Of a stretch of DNA of 52,563 bases, positions 21,197 through 30,819 are shown one piece after another. Both the position numbers and the translations under genes were made by a program. Position 1 is the first letter of the stretch. The number at the start of each line of letters is the position of its first letter. This stretch comes from an uncultured Variovorax sp. (lineage in GTDB: Bacteria; Pseudomonadota; Gammaproteobacteria; Burkholderiales; Burkholderiaceae_C): the NCBI GenBank assembly GCA_913776885.1, contig CAJYQC010000370.1, positions 1 to 52,563 on the forward strand, read 5' to 3'. Under the pieces are notes generated by a model. It ran no database searches. It saw only the letters and a program-made list of their open reading frames with translations, and was not told the DNA's origin.

Positions 21197-22135
21197 TCAG
21201 GCCACCTGCATCCGCTGCGCGAACCGCTCTTCGCGGAAGCGCTCCAGCACGAAATCGATGAACACCCGCGTCTTCGGCGGCAGCAGCTTCTTGCTCGGGT
21301 AGTAGAGCCACACCGCCCCCGCATCCTGGTACCAGTCGGGCAGCAGGCGCATCAGTTCCCCGCTGCGCAGCCCGCGCTCCACGAAGGGCAGCGGCAGCAT
21401 CGCCGCGCCCAGGCCCATCAGCGCGGCGTGTGCGATCGCCTCGGGGTCGTTGAAGATGGCGCGCGGCCGGGGCAGCTCGACGCTGACCTCGCCTTCCCCG
21501 GCGCCGCCGCGCACGCGCCGCAGCGTCCAGCCGCGCACGCGACCCGTGGGGGATGAGCGGCGCATCAGCGTGTCGAGCGCCGCCAGGTCCGACGGATGCC
21601 GGGGCGGCTTGCGCCCCTCCATGTATGCGGGCGAGGCCACCGCCACCACGTGGATTCGCGCCAGCTCGCGCGCCACCAGCCCGGCCGGCAGCTCGATGCC
21701 GCCGCCGATGGCCGCGTCGAAGCCTTCGCCCACCAGGTCGACCTGCTGGTTGTCGAAGTGCCAGTCGGGAACGATGGCCGGGTAGCGCGCGAGAAAGCCG
21801 CCCATCAGCGGCAGCACATGCTCGCGCCCGAATGCCTGGCCCATGCTTACCTTCAACGTGCCCGAGGGCTGGCCGTCGTCGGTGTCGACGCCCGCCACTG
21901 CCTCGCGCAGCGTGGCCAGCGCGCCGCCGATCTGCGCGAGGAAGCGCTCGCCGCCCTCCGTCAGTGTCAGGCTGCGCGTACTGCGCTGGAACAGCCGCAA
22001 GCCCAGCCGCGCTTCCAGCCGCGCCACGTTCTTGCTGACGGCGGCCGGCGTCACGCCCAGCCGCCGTGCGGCCTCGGAGAAGCTGCGGCCCTCAGCGCTC
22101 TGCACGAAGGATTCGAGGTGGTTCAGCGGTTCCAT
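21197..22135 (-). CDS. LysR family transcriptional regulator
   Basis: MEPLNHLESFVQSAEGRSFSEAARRLGVTPAAVSKNVARLEARLGLRLFQRSTRSLTLTEGGERF. Confidence 0.93.
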   Translation of the reverse strand: MEPLNHLESFVQSAEGRSFSEAARRLGVTPAAVSKNVARLEARLGLRLFQRSTRSLTLTEGGERFLAQIGGALATLREAVAGVDTDDGQPSGTLKVSMGQAFGREHVLPLMGGFLARYPAIVPDWHFDNQQVDLVGEGFDAAIGGGIELPAGLVARELARIHVVAVASPAYMEGRKPPRHPSDLAALDTLMRRSSPTGRVRGWTLRRVRGGAGEGEVSVELPRPRAIFNDPEAIAHAALMGLGAAMLPLPFVERGLRSGELMRLLPDWYQDAGAVWLYYPSKKLLPPKTRVFIDFVLERFREERFAQRMQVA

Positions 22136-22156
22136 GGCCGCATTGTGGCGCTCATC

Positions 22157-22173
22157 TTCAACCATTGGTTGAA
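22157..22173. promoter_or_regulatory. Candidate LysR operator in the lysR/SDR divergent region
   Basis: TTCAACCA-T-TGGTTGAA, perfect 8-bp arms. Confidence 0.6.
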
Positions 22174-22258
22174 TCTGATTGGCCGGATTGATGACTACCG
22201 AAGAGGGAATGAATCGCCCAAACTGAGGCCTTCCTTCTCCACCTCAACGGAAAAAATC

Positions 22259-23044
22259 ATGGCCTCCGACACTGCAGCTGCTTCCTCGTCATCTTCATCT
22301 TCATCCCCCGTCCTTGCCAGCAAGGTCGCCTTCGTCACCGGGGGCTCGCGCGGCATTGGCGCGGCCATCGTGCGCCGCCTGGCACGCGACGGCGCCGCCG
22401 TGGCGTTCAGCTACGCCGCTTCGGCCGCGCCGGCCGACGAGCTGGTGCGCAGCATCCAGTCGGAAGGCGGCCGCGCCCTTGCGCTGAAGATCGACAGCGC
22501 CGACGCCGCGGCGCTCACCGCCGGCATCGACGAAGCCGCCCGCACCTTCGGCAGGATCGACATCCTCGTGAACAATGCCGGCGTGTTCCTCGGCGGCACC
22601 CTCGACGAGTTCTCGCTCGAAGACTTCGACAAGACGCTGGCCATCAACGTGCGCGCCGTCTTCGTCGCCGCCAAGGCGGCCTCGCGCCACATGGGCGAGG
22701 GCGGCCGCATCATCAACATCGGCAGCACGAACGCCGAGCGCATGCCCTGGCCCGGCGGCAGCGCCTACGCGATGAGCAAGTCGGCGCTGGTCGGCCTGGT
22801 GCAGGGCCTGTCGCGCGACCTCGGCCCGCGCGGCATCACGGTCAACAACGTGCAGCCCGGCCCGGTCAACACCGACATGAACCCCGTCGACGGCCCCAAC
22901 GCCGCCTCGATGCACGGCCTGATGGCGCTGGCCCGCCACGGTCATCCTGATGAAATCGCCGCCATGGTCGGCTACCTTGCCAGCCCCGAAGCCGGCTTCG
23001 TGACGGGCGCGAGCCTCAACATCGACGGTGGCTTCGCGGCTTGA
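22259..23044 (+). CDS. SDR family oxidoreductase (3-oxoacyl-ACP reductase-like)
   Basis: KVAFVTGGSRGIGAAIVRRLARDGAAVAFSY...NNAGVF...SAYAMSKSALVGLVQGLSRDLGPRGITVNNVQPGPVNTDMNP. Confidence 0.92.
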   Translation: MASDTAAASSSSSSSSPVLASKVAFVTGGSRGIGAAIVRRLARDGAAVAFSYAASAAPADELVRSIQSEGGRALALKIDSADAAALTAGIDEAARTFGRIDILVNNAGVFLGGTLDEFSLEDFDKTLAINVRAVFVAAKAASRHMGEGGRIINIGSTNAERMPWPGGSAYAMSKSALVGLVQGLSRDLGPRGITVNNVQPGPVNTDMNPVDGPNAASMHGLMALARHGHPDEIAAMVGYLASPEAGFVTGASLNIDGGFAA

Positions 23045-23138
23045 CTTGGCTTGCCCCCCAGGCTTCGCGCACTTCGTGTCGCTTCGCCAACCCCCTTCCG
23101 GGGCAACACCAACGGCCCGGCAAAGCCGGTTCCGTGGT
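23045..23138 (+). repeat. Structured 3' repeat, copy B1
   Basis: Begins directly after the SDR stop; same core as copy A; tandem with B2. Confidence 0.85.
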
Positions 23139-23140
23139 AG

Positions 23141-23240
23141 CACTTGGCTCGCCCCCAGGCTTCGCGCACTTCGTGTCGCTTCGCCAACCCCCTTCCGGGG
23201 GCAACACCAACGGCCCGGCAAAGCCGGTTCCGTGGTGTTC
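23141..23240 (+). repeat. Structured 3' repeat, copy B2
   Basis: Near-identical tandem copy of B1. Confidence 0.85.
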
Positions 23241-23272
23241 TGAAATGGGGTCTGGCCTGCTCGTGGTTGCGG

Positions 23273-23698
23273 TCAGGGGCTGCCGCGCTGCACGGCTTCG
23301 ATGAGCTTGTCGAGCGTGGCGTCGAGCCGGGCCAGCTCGGCTGCGTCGATGCCGCCGAACAGCGCGACTTCGCGTTCGCGGCCCAGCGCGCCCACTGTCT
23401 CGTGCAGCGCCTTGCCGGCGGCGGTGAGGTAGAGGCGGCTGCTGCGCCGGTCGGTTGGGTCGTCGTGGCGCTGCATGCGCTTGTGGCGCAGCAGGCCGGC
23501 CAGTGCGCGGCTCACTGCCATCTTGTCGAGGCCGGTCTGGTCTGCCACCTGCGTGGCGTTGAGGCCGGGCTGCGCGGCGAGCACTGCCATGGCGCGCCAC
23601 TCGTTGAGCGTGAGCTTGTGCTCGCGGCCCACGCGCTCGTGAAAGGGCCGCGCCGTGAGATTGACGACCCGCACCAGCTTGAAGAAGAGCGGGTCCAT
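23273..23698 (-). CDS. MarR family transcriptional regulator
   Basis: MDPLFFKLVRVVNLTARPFHERVGREHKLTLNEWRAMAVLAAQPGLNATQVADQTGLDKMAVSRALAGL. Confidence 0.9.
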   Translation of the reverse strand: MDPLFFKLVRVVNLTARPFHERVGREHKLTLNEWRAMAVLAAQPGLNATQVADQTGLDKMAVSRALAGLLRHKRMQRHDDPTDRRSSRLYLTAAGKALHETVGALGREREVALFGGIDAAELARLDATLDKLIEAVQRGSP

Positions 23699-23711
23699 GG
23701 CCGGTCGTGCT

Positions 23712-24671
23712 TCAGCCGGCGAGCCTCTTCGCCGCGGCCACGATGGCTTCCGCGCCAATGCGCGACTGCGCCTCCAGCACCGGCGCGTAGCCGACCGGAA
23801 TGCGCGGGGCGCCCAGCCGCGCGACGCGGCAGCCGGTTGCCTCCGCCGCACTGGCCGCGATCTCCGCGCCGAAGCCCGCAGCCTGCACCGCCTCGTGCAC
23901 CACCAGCAGCCGGCCGGTGCGCGCACAAGACGACAGCACCGTCTCGCGGTCCCACGGCCACAGCGTGCGCAGGTCGATCAGGTCCACCGCGATGCCTTCG
24001 GCGGCCAGCGTGTCGCAGGCCGCCGCGCAGGCCTGCATCTGCCGGCTCCAGCTCACCAGCGTGAGCGCATCGCCCTCTCGCGCGCGCGCGGCCTTGCCCA
24101 GCGGCACGGCGATGCTTTCGTCGACCTCGCCGCGCGCGCCCCACAGCGTCTTGTGCTCGATGTAGACGACGGGGTCGCCGCACTGCAGGGCGGCGCGCAG
24201 CAGGCCATGGTTGTCCTGCGGCGTCGAAGGGCACACCACCACCACGCCCGGCAGGTGCGCGAACCAGGCTTCGAGCGACTGCGAATGCTGCGCCGCCGAG
24301 GCGTCCCAGATGCCGCCGGGCATGCGCGCCACCAGCGGCACGCGGCCCTGGCCGCCGAACATGAAGCGGTTCTTGGCGGCCTGGTTCACCAGCTCGTCCA
24401 TGCCGCACAGCGCGAAGTCGACCACGCGCATCTCGACCACCGGCCGCAGCCCCGCGAGCGCCATGCCCACGCCGGCGCCCATGATCGCCGCCTCGCTGAT
24501 CGGCGTGTCGATCACGCGGCCTTCGCCGAAGCGCTGCAGCAGCCCCCTGTATTGCCCGAAGATCCCGCCGCGCCCCACGTCCTCGCCGAGCACCACCACG
24601 CGCGGGTCGGCTTCCATCTCGCGCTGCAGGGCGAGCAGGGCCGCTTCCGAATAGCTGAGTTCGTGTTTCAT
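23712..24671 (-). CDS. Alpha-ketoacid/acetoin dehydrogenase E1 beta subunit-like (transketolase family)
   Basis: MKHELSYSEAALLALQREMEADPRVVVLGEDVGRGGIFGQYRGLLQRFGEGRVIDTPISEAAIMGAGVGMAL. Confidence 0.9.
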   Translation of the reverse strand: MKHELSYSEAALLALQREMEADPRVVVLGEDVGRGGIFGQYRGLLQRFGEGRVIDTPISEAAIMGAGVGMALAGLRPVVEMRVVDFALCGMDELVNQAAKNRFMFGGQGRVPLVARMPGGIWDASAAQHSQSLEAWFAHLPGVVVVCPSTPQDNHGLLRAALQCGDPVVYIEHKTLWGARGEVDESIAVPLGKAARAREGDALTLVSWSRQMQACAAACDTLAAEGIAVDLIDLRTLWPWDRETVLSSCARTGRLLVVHEAVQAAGFGAEIAASAAEATGCRVARLGAPRIPVGYAPVLEAQSRIGAEAIVAAAKRLAG

Positions 24672-25711
24672 CGCCACTGGCCCTCCCCGACGGTCTGCAC
24701 GTCGGTGAAGGCGGCTGCCGGCTCTGGCCAGGGCGCCGCGTCGGCGATGGCGAGGGCGGTGTCGACCTCGTCGCGCGCGGCGTTCTCGATGGCGTCGAGC
24801 GCAGAAGCTGCCACGCCGGCCGAAAGCAGATGGGCGCGCGCCCGCGCGATAGGGTCGGTTTCGAGCGCGGCGGCCAGCTCGGCCGGGTCGCGGTACGCCG
24901 CCACGTCGACCGACACATGCCCCTTCACGCGGTAGGTCAGCGCATGCAGCAGGCGCGGCCCGCCGCCGGCGCGCACCTGCGCCACCAGCCTTGCGGCGGC
25001 CGCGTGCACCGCGAACACGTCGTTGCCGTCGACCTGCGTGGACGCGATGCCGAGCGACTCGGCGCGCACCGAAGCGCCTTCGCCAGCGGTCATCGGCCCG
25101 CTCGCGGTGGTTGCGCTCCAGCGGTTGTCCTCGCAGACGAAGAGCACCGGCAGTTCGTACACCCGCGCCCAGTTCAGCGCCTCGAGGAAGGGGCCGCGGT
25201 TGATCGCGCCGTCGCCGAAGAAGCAGACGGTGATGTCGTCGGCCTTCTTCAGCAGCTTCTGCGCGTGCGCCGCGCCCACCGCGATCGGCAGCCCCGCCGC
25301 CACCACGCCGTTGGCGCCCAGCATGCCGACCGAGAAGTCGGCGATGTGCATCGAGCCGCCCTTGCCGCCGTTGAAGCCGGTGGCCTTGCCGAACAGCTCG
25401 CACATCATCCGCGCGAGGTCGGCGCCCTTGGCCAGCGTGTGGCCGTGGCCGCGGTGGGTGGAAGTGAGGTAGTCGGCGGCGCGCAGGTGGGCGCAAACGC
25501 CGGCCGGCACCGCCTCCTGCCCGGTCGACAGGTGCAGCGGCCCGCGCACCTTGGCAGCGCCCGCCGCCTGCTGGCCGTAGGCGCTCACACCGCCCTGGCT
25601 GGCGGTCTCCGCCGCGTTCTCGAAGGCCCGTATCCGCACCATGACGCGGTACATGGCCACACCCGCGCCGTTCGCGCCATCGGCGGCGCTGCCGGAAATG
25701 CTCGAGTCCAT
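24668..25711 (-). CDS. TPP-dependent dehydrogenase E1 alpha subunit (acetoin/pyruvate dehydrogenase-like)
   Basis: YLTSTHRGHGHTLAKGADLARMMCELFGKATGFNGGKGGSMHIAD...CFFGDGAINRGPFLEALNWA; ATGA overlap with E1 beta. Confidence 0.92.
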   Translation of the reverse strand: MDSSISGSAADGANGAGVAMYRVMVRIRAFENAAETASQGGVSAYGQQAAGAAKVRGPLHLSTGQEAVPAGVCAHLRAADYLTSTHRGHGHTLAKGADLARMMCELFGKATGFNGGKGGSMHIADFSVGMLGANGVVAAGLPIAVGAAHAQKLLKKADDITVCFFGDGAINRGPFLEALNWARVYELPVLFVCEDNRWSATTASGPMTAGEGASVRAESLGIASTQVDGNDVFAVHAAAARLVAQVRAGGGPRLLHALTYRVKGHVSVDVAAYRDPAELAAALETDPIARARAHLLSAGVAASALDAIENAARDEVDTALAIADAAPWPEPAAAFTDVQTVGEGQWR

Positions 25712-25753
25712 CTTGTCTCCGACGCCCTTGGAGCGGGCGTTCCGGAAAAAATC

Positions 25754-25769
25754 GTATCAAGCGATACGG
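25754..25769. promoter_or_regulatory. Candidate MarR operator upstream of the E1 alpha operon
   Basis: CGTATC-AAGC-GATACG, perfect 6-bp arms, 42 bp upstream of the E1 alpha start. Confidence 0.5.
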
Positions 25770-25809
25770 ACTCGCGGCACCGGGCTTACCCGCCGCTCGT
25801 CCTGCGGAT

Positions 25810-28020
25810 TCAGGCCACCGGCGGTAGGCGATCCAGCAGCTTGTCGAGCGTGATCGGGTAGTCGCGCACCCGCACGCCCGTCGCGTTGTAGACGGCATTC
25901 GCCACCGCCGCGGCGACGCCGCACATGCCGAGCTCGCCGACGCCCTTGGCCTTCATCGGCGAGGAGATCGGGTCGGTCTCGTCGAGGAAGACGACGTCCT
26001 GGTGCGGAATGTCGGCGTGAACCGGCACCTCGTAGCCCGCCAGGTCGTGGTTGACGAAGAAGCCGTGCCGCTTGTCGAGCGCGAGCTCCTCCATCAGCGC
26101 GCCGCCCACGCCCATCGTCATCGCGCCGATCACCTGGCTGCGCGCGGACTTCGGGTTCAGGATGCGCCCCGCGGCGCACACCGCGAGCATGCGCCGCACG
26201 CGGATCTCGCCGGTGGCCGCGTCGACGCCGACCTCCACGAAATGCGCGCCGAAGGTCGACTGCTGGTACTTCTTGTCGAGGTCGCCGAACTCGATGCTGT
26301 CCTCCACCACCAGCCCCTGCGGCCCCGCCGCCTCGGCCAGCGGCACCGCGCGCGAGCCGGCGCGCACCATGCCGTCCGCGAACTGCGCCTCGGCCGCCGG
26401 AAGGCCCAGCCTGGAGGCGACCGCTTCGCGCAGCTTCATGCAGGCGGCGAAGACGCCCGAGGTCGAGCTGTTGGCGCCCCATTGCCCGCCGGAGCCGGCC
26501 GAGACCGGATGTGCCGAATCGCCCAGGCGCACCAGCACCTTGTCGAGCGTCACGCCCATGGTCTCGGCGGCGGTCTGCGCGATGATGGTGTAGGTCCCGG
26601 TGCCGATGTCGGTCATGTCGGTTTCCACCGTGACCATGCCGCGGTCGTCCAGGCGCACGCGCGCTCCCGACTTCGAGACCAGGTTGTTGCGGAATGCGGC
26701 CGCCATGCCCATGCCGACGAGCCAGCGGCCGTCGCGCTGCTGCCCCGGCGCGGGGTTGCGCCTGTTCCAGCCGAAGCGCTCGGCGCCGGTGCGCAGGCAT
26801 TCGATCAGCCTGCGCTGGGAGTAGGGGCGCTGCGGTTTCTCGGGGTCGACCTGTGTGTCGTTGAGCACGCGGAACTCGACAGGGTCGATGCCCAGCTTCT
26901 CGGCCATCTCGTCCATGGCGATCTCCAGCGCCATCATTCCGGGCGCCTCGCCGGGCGCGCGCATGGCGTTGCCCTCGGGCAGGTCGAGCACGGCCAGGCG
27001 CGTGGTCGTGAGGCGGTTCGCGCCCGCGTAGAGCAGGCGTGTCTGGTTCACGGCGGTCTCCGGCTGGCCGCCGGGCAGGTCGCCCGACCAGCCTTCGTGG
27101 GCGATGGCGGTCAGCTTGCCGTCCCTGCCCGCGGCCAGGCGGATGCGCTGGATGGTCGCGGGCCGGTGCGTGGTGTTGTTCGCTATCAGCGGCCGCTGCA
27201 GCGCCACTTTCACCGGCCGCCGCGCAGCCCGCGCGCCGAGCGCCGCAAGCAGCGCGTCGGCCCGCACGAACAGCTTGCCGCCGAAGCCGCCGCCGACGAA
27301 GGGCGAGATCAGCCGCACGTTGGCCTTGGGGATGCCGAGCGTCTTGGCGACGTCGCCGGTACCCCAGGCGATCATCTGGTTGGACGTCCAGATGGTGAGC
27401 TTGTCGCCCTGCCACTGCGCGATGGAGGCGTGCGGCTCCATCATCGCGTGCGACTCGTCGGGCGTGGTGTAGGTCGCGTCGAGCTGAACGGGGGCGGCCG
27501 CGTAAGCGCTGGCGAAATCGCCCGTCCTGGTCTGCGGCTCGCCAGAGAAGGCAGTGGCCGCGGGCATCTGCGCCGCGTTCTTCTCGGCGGCCAGATCGAA
27601 GCGCCCGGGCGTGCGCTCGTACTCGATGCGCAGCAACTGCGCCGCCGCGCGCGCCTGCTCGAAGGTCTCGGCCACGACCAGCGCCACCGCCTGGTGGTAG
27701 TGGTCGATCTCAGGGCCGCCCAGGAGCTTGGCCGTGTTGAAGTCGCCCTTGGCGAGCTTGCCCGCATTGCGCGCGGTGACGATGGCCAGCACGCCCGGCG
27801 CCGCCCGGGCAGCGGCTGCGTCCATCGACGCGATGCGGCCCTTCGCGATGCCTGCGCCCACGACGTAGCCGTAGGCTGCGCCGGGCATCTCGGTGCTGCG
27901 CTCGTAGGCGTAGCGCGCGGTGCCGGTGGTCTTCATCGGGCCGTCGATACGGTCCGTGGGCCTGCCGACGATCTTCAGCTGGTCGATGGGGTTGGTCGTG
28001 GCAGGGGTGTCGAATTTCAT
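25810..28020 (-). CDS. paoC: Aldehyde/xanthine oxidase family molybdenum cofactor-binding subunit (PaoC-like)
   Basis: MKFDTPATTNPIDQLKIVGRPTDRIDGPMKTTGTARYAYE...RLISPFVGGGFGGKLF...MRAPGEAPGMMALE. Confidence 0.88.
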   Translation of the reverse strand: MKFDTPATTNPIDQLKIVGRPTDRIDGPMKTTGTARYAYERSTEMPGAAYGYVVGAGIAKGRIASMDAAAARAAPGVLAIVTARNAGKLAKGDFNTAKLLGGPEIDHYHQAVALVVAETFEQARAAAQLLRIEYERTPGRFDLAAEKNAAQMPAATAFSGEPQTRTGDFASAYAAAPVQLDATYTTPDESHAMMEPHASIAQWQGDKLTIWTSNQMIAWGTGDVAKTLGIPKANVRLISPFVGGGFGGKLFVRADALLAALGARAARRPVKVALQRPLIANNTTHRPATIQRIRLAAGRDGKLTAIAHEGWSGDLPGGQPETAVNQTRLLYAGANRLTTTRLAVLDLPEGNAMRAPGEAPGMMALEIAMDEMAEKLGIDPVEFRVLNDTQVDPEKPQRPYSQRRLIECLRTGAERFGWNRRNPAPGQQRDGRWLVGMGMAAAFRNNLVSKSGARVRLDDRGMVTVETDMTDIGTGTYTIIAQTAAETMGVTLDKVLVRLGDSAHPVSAGSGGQWGANSSTSGVFAACMKLREAVASRLGLPAAEAQFADGMVRAGSRAVPLAEAAGPQGLVVEDSIEFGDLDKKYQQSTFGAHFVEVGVDAATGEIRVRRMLAVCAAGRILNPKSARSQVIGAMTMGVGGALMEELALDKRHGFFVNHDLAGYEVPVHADIPHQDVVFLDETDPISSPMKAKGVGELGMCGVAAAVANAVYNATGVRVRDYPITLDKLLDRLPPVA

Positions 28021-28022
28021 GG

Positions 28023-28973
28023 TCAGCTCCTCGCTTGCGTGATGGCTGCGGCCAGCGTGCGCTCGGCGAGCTGCAGCTTGAACGCGTTCTCGTGGGTGGG
28101 CTGCGCGTCGGCAAGGAGCCGCGCGGTCACGGCCTTCGCGCCCTGCGGCATGGCGGACTCTGCAGCCTCCATGCGCCACGGCTTGTGCGCGACGCCGCCG
28201 AGCGCCACCCGGCCGGAGCCGTCGCGCTGCACGATGGCAGCGACCGACACCAGCGCGAAGGCGTAGGAGGCGCGGTCGCGCACCTTGCGGTAGACGTGCG
28301 TGCCGCCCACGGGCCTGGGCAGCGTGACGCCGGTGATGAGCTCGTCGCGCTCCAGCGCCGTTTCGACGTGGGGCGTGTCGCCGGGCAGGCGGTGGAAGTC
28401 GGCGATCGGGATCACGCGGGCGCGCCCGTCGGGCCGCACGGTCTCGACCGAGGCGTCGAGCACGCGCATCGCCACCGCCATGTCGCTGGGGTTGGTGGCG
28501 ATGCAGGACTTGCTGCCGCCGATCACCGCGAGCTGCCGCGTCACGCCGCCGATGGCGCTGCAGCCGCTGCCGGGGCGGCGCTTGTTGCAGGGCTGGTCGG
28601 TGTCGTAGAAGTAGGGGCAGCGCGTGCGCTGCAGCAGGTTGCCCGCGGTGGTCGCCTTGTTGCGCAGCTGGCCCGATGCGCCGGCCAGCAGCGCGCGGGA
28701 GAGCACGCCGTAGTCGCGACGCACGCGCTCGTCGGCCGCCAGGTCGGTGTTGCGCACCAGCGCGCCGATGCGCAGGCCGCCTTCGGGCGTCGGCTCGATG
28801 CGGTCCAGCGCCAGGCCGTTCACGTCGACCAGGTGCACCGGCGCCTCGATCTGCAGCTTCATGAGGTCCAGCAGATTGGTGCCGCCGGCGATGAACTTCG
28901 CGCCGGGCCGGCCCGCAACGGCCGACGCCGCCTGCGCCGGGGTCGCGGCGCGCTCGTAGGTGAAAGCCTTCAT
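28023..28973 (-). CDS. paoB: FAD-binding subunit of xanthine/aldehyde oxidase family (PaoB-like)
   Basis: [39 protein letters not shown]...[30 protein letters not shown]. Confidence 0.88.
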   Translation of the reverse strand: MKAFTYERAATPAQAASAVAGRPGAKFIAGGTNLLDLMKLQIEAPVHLVDVNGLALDRIEPTPEGGLRIGALVRNTDLAADERVRRDYGVLSRALLAGASGQLRNKATTAGNLLQRTRCPYFYDTDQPCNKRRPGSGCSAIGGVTRQLAVIGGSKSCIATNPSDMAVAMRVLDASVETVRPDGRARVIPIADFHRLPGDTPHVETALERDELITGVTLPRPVGGTHVYRKVRDRASYAFALVSVAAIVQRDGSGRVALGGVAHKPWRMEAAESAMPQGAKAVTARLLADAQPTHENAFKLQLAERTLAAAITQARS

Positions 28974-29650
28974 GCCTTGCTCCCCGCCACTTCGGTGATG
29001 GCCTCGACGATGTTGGAGTAGGCGCCGCAGCGGCAGATGTTGCCGCTCATGCGCTCGCGCAGTTCCTCCGCCGAGAGGATGGGGCGGGCCGTGAGGTCGG
29101 CGCTCACGTGGCTCGGCACGCCGCGCTTGACCTCGTCGATCACCGCCACCGCCGAGCAGATCTGGCCCGGCGTGCAGTAGCCGCACTGGTAGCCGTCGTG
29201 CTTGACGAAGGCGGCCTGCATCGGATGCATGTTCTGCGGCGTGCCGAGCCCTTCGATGGTCGTGACCTGCGCGCCCTCGTGCATCACGGCGAGCGTCAGG
29301 CACGAGTTGATCCGGCGGCCGTCGACGATGACCGTGCAGGCTCCGCACTGGCCGTGGTCGCAGCCTTTCTTGGTGCCCGTCAGCTGCAGGTTTTCGCGCA
29401 GCGCGTCGAGCAGAGTGGTGCGCGTGTCCACGTCGAGCGCACGCGCGGTGCCGTTGACGCTGAGCGACAGCTTCATGCGGAAGCCGCCCGCCGCGCTGGC
29501 GGAGCCTGCGGACGCGGCTGTAGGGGCGGAGGCGGAAGATGTCTGCGCCGAGGCGGGCGTCGCGCTGGACGCGGAAACCGCCGCAGCGGTTGCGGCGCCG
29601 ACGATGAGGGCGTCGCGCCGCGAGATCAGTGGGGTCGTGGGACTGTCCAT
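28970..29650 (-). CDS. paoA: 2Fe-2S subunit of aldehyde oxidoreductase with Tat-like leader (PaoA-like)
   Basis: [28 protein letters not shown] leader; [26 protein letters not shown]...[13 protein letters not shown]...[12 protein letters not shown]. Confidence 0.9.
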   Translation of the reverse strand: MDSPTTPLISRRDALIVGAATAAAVSASSATPASAQTSSASAPTAASAGSASAAGGFRMKLSLSVNGTARALDVDTRTTLLDALRENLQLTGTKKGCDHGQCGACTVIVDGRRINSCLTLAVMHEGAQVTTIEGLGTPQNMHPMQAAFVKHDGYQCGYCTPGQICSAVAVIDEVKRGVPSHVSADLTARPILSAEELRERMSGNICRCGAYSNIVEAITEVAGSKA

Positions 29651-30166
29651 GTCAGCTCCTGCTGTTTCGTTCGAGGGTTTCGTGGGAATGGCGGATACCG
29701 TCATATCCCGGGCGACGGGCGGCGTCGGTAGGAAAACGGCGGCTGTTGGCCACTGCTCGCGGCTTGTTCTGCGTGCGGGGTGCGAGCCGTCGATCCCCAT
29801 TCTTCTGGAGCCGCGCGCGGATCGAAAAGCGCGATCCTCCTGATTTCCTGCCTGATCCGATGAGCCGCCGCTCTCGGCACCCCGCGCGCCGCCGTGCGCA
29901 GCACCGCCATGTCGCGCCATGAGTGGGGCGATGACGGGGGCCGCATCCGCGGCTGAATCGCCTGGCACCACCGGACGGAGCGGGCACCTGCCTGTCCTCC
30001 TACATCGTTGCGGGATGTTTCTGCGAACCCGTGCAGGACAAACGCCCGACCCGACTTCGGAGGCTCCGCTTCGCACGAGCCTGTGGCATCGTGACGAACT
30101 CCTTCCGCTGCCTGCCAATACGCTCGCTTGCGGCCCCCAACAAACACATCACAGGAGGCTCATCAC

Positions 30167-30799
30167 ATGATCAAGATCGGCATCGTCGACGACCACGCCG
30201 TCGTCCGCACTGGCCTGAAGTCGTTCTTCTCAACTTTCGTCGACTTCCGCGTGGTAGGCGAGGCCGGCAGCGGCCGCGAGGCCATCGACCTCGTGCGCAC
30301 GACCGACATCGACGTGCTGGTGATGGACCTTTCCATGCCCGGCCAGAGCGGCATCGACGCGCTCGCCATGGTCCGCGCCAAGGCGCCCGATCTCGGCGTG
30401 CTCATCCTCAGCGGCTACCCCGAAGAACACTACGCGGTGAACCTGATCCGCCAGGGCGCCTCGGGCTACCTCAACAAGGAATGCGATCCCGAGGAGATCG
30501 CCAAGGCCATCCGCACCATCGCGCTGGGCCGCCGCTACATCTCGCCGTCGGTGGCCGAGCTGCTCGCGGGCCAGCTGGAACGCAAGGACAACGCGCCGCC
30601 GCACGAGCACCTGTCGGAGCGCGAGTTCCAGGTGTTCCTGAAGCTGGCCAAGGGCGAATCGGTGGGCGCCATCGGCGAGGCGCTGTCGCTGTCGGTGAAG
30701 ACCATCAGCACCTACCGCACGCGGCTGATGGAGAAGATGAACCTCTCCACCAACAGCGACCTGACCTACTACGCGATCAAGACGCAGCTGATCGACTGA
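30167..30799 (+). CDS. NarL/FixJ-type response regulator with LuxR HTH
   Basis: MIKIGIVDDHAVVRTGLKSFFSTF...DVLVMDLSMPGQSG...LSEREFQVFLKLAKGESVGAIGEALSLSVKTISTYRTRLMEKM. Confidence 0.94.
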   Translation: MIKIGIVDDHAVVRTGLKSFFSTFVDFRVVGEAGSGREAIDLVRTTDIDVLVMDLSMPGQSGIDALAMVRAKAPDLGVLILSGYPEEHYAVNLIRQGASGYLNKECDPEEIAKAIRTIALGRRYISPSVAELLAGQLERKDNAPPHEHLSEREFQVFLKLAKGESVGAIGEALSLSVKTISTYRTRLMEKMNLSTNSDLTYYAIKTQLID

Positions 30800-30819
30800 C
30801 GCTTTGATCGGCACATCGT

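Noticed and set aside
21596-23044. 482-aa ORF extending upstream of the SDR
   Set aside because: N-terminal half is antisense to lysR; the genuine SDR start is at 22259.
29701-30147. ORFs in the ~500-bp gap between paoA and the response regulator
   Set aside because: No recognisable motifs and several competing frames; treated as noncoding or regulatory sequence.
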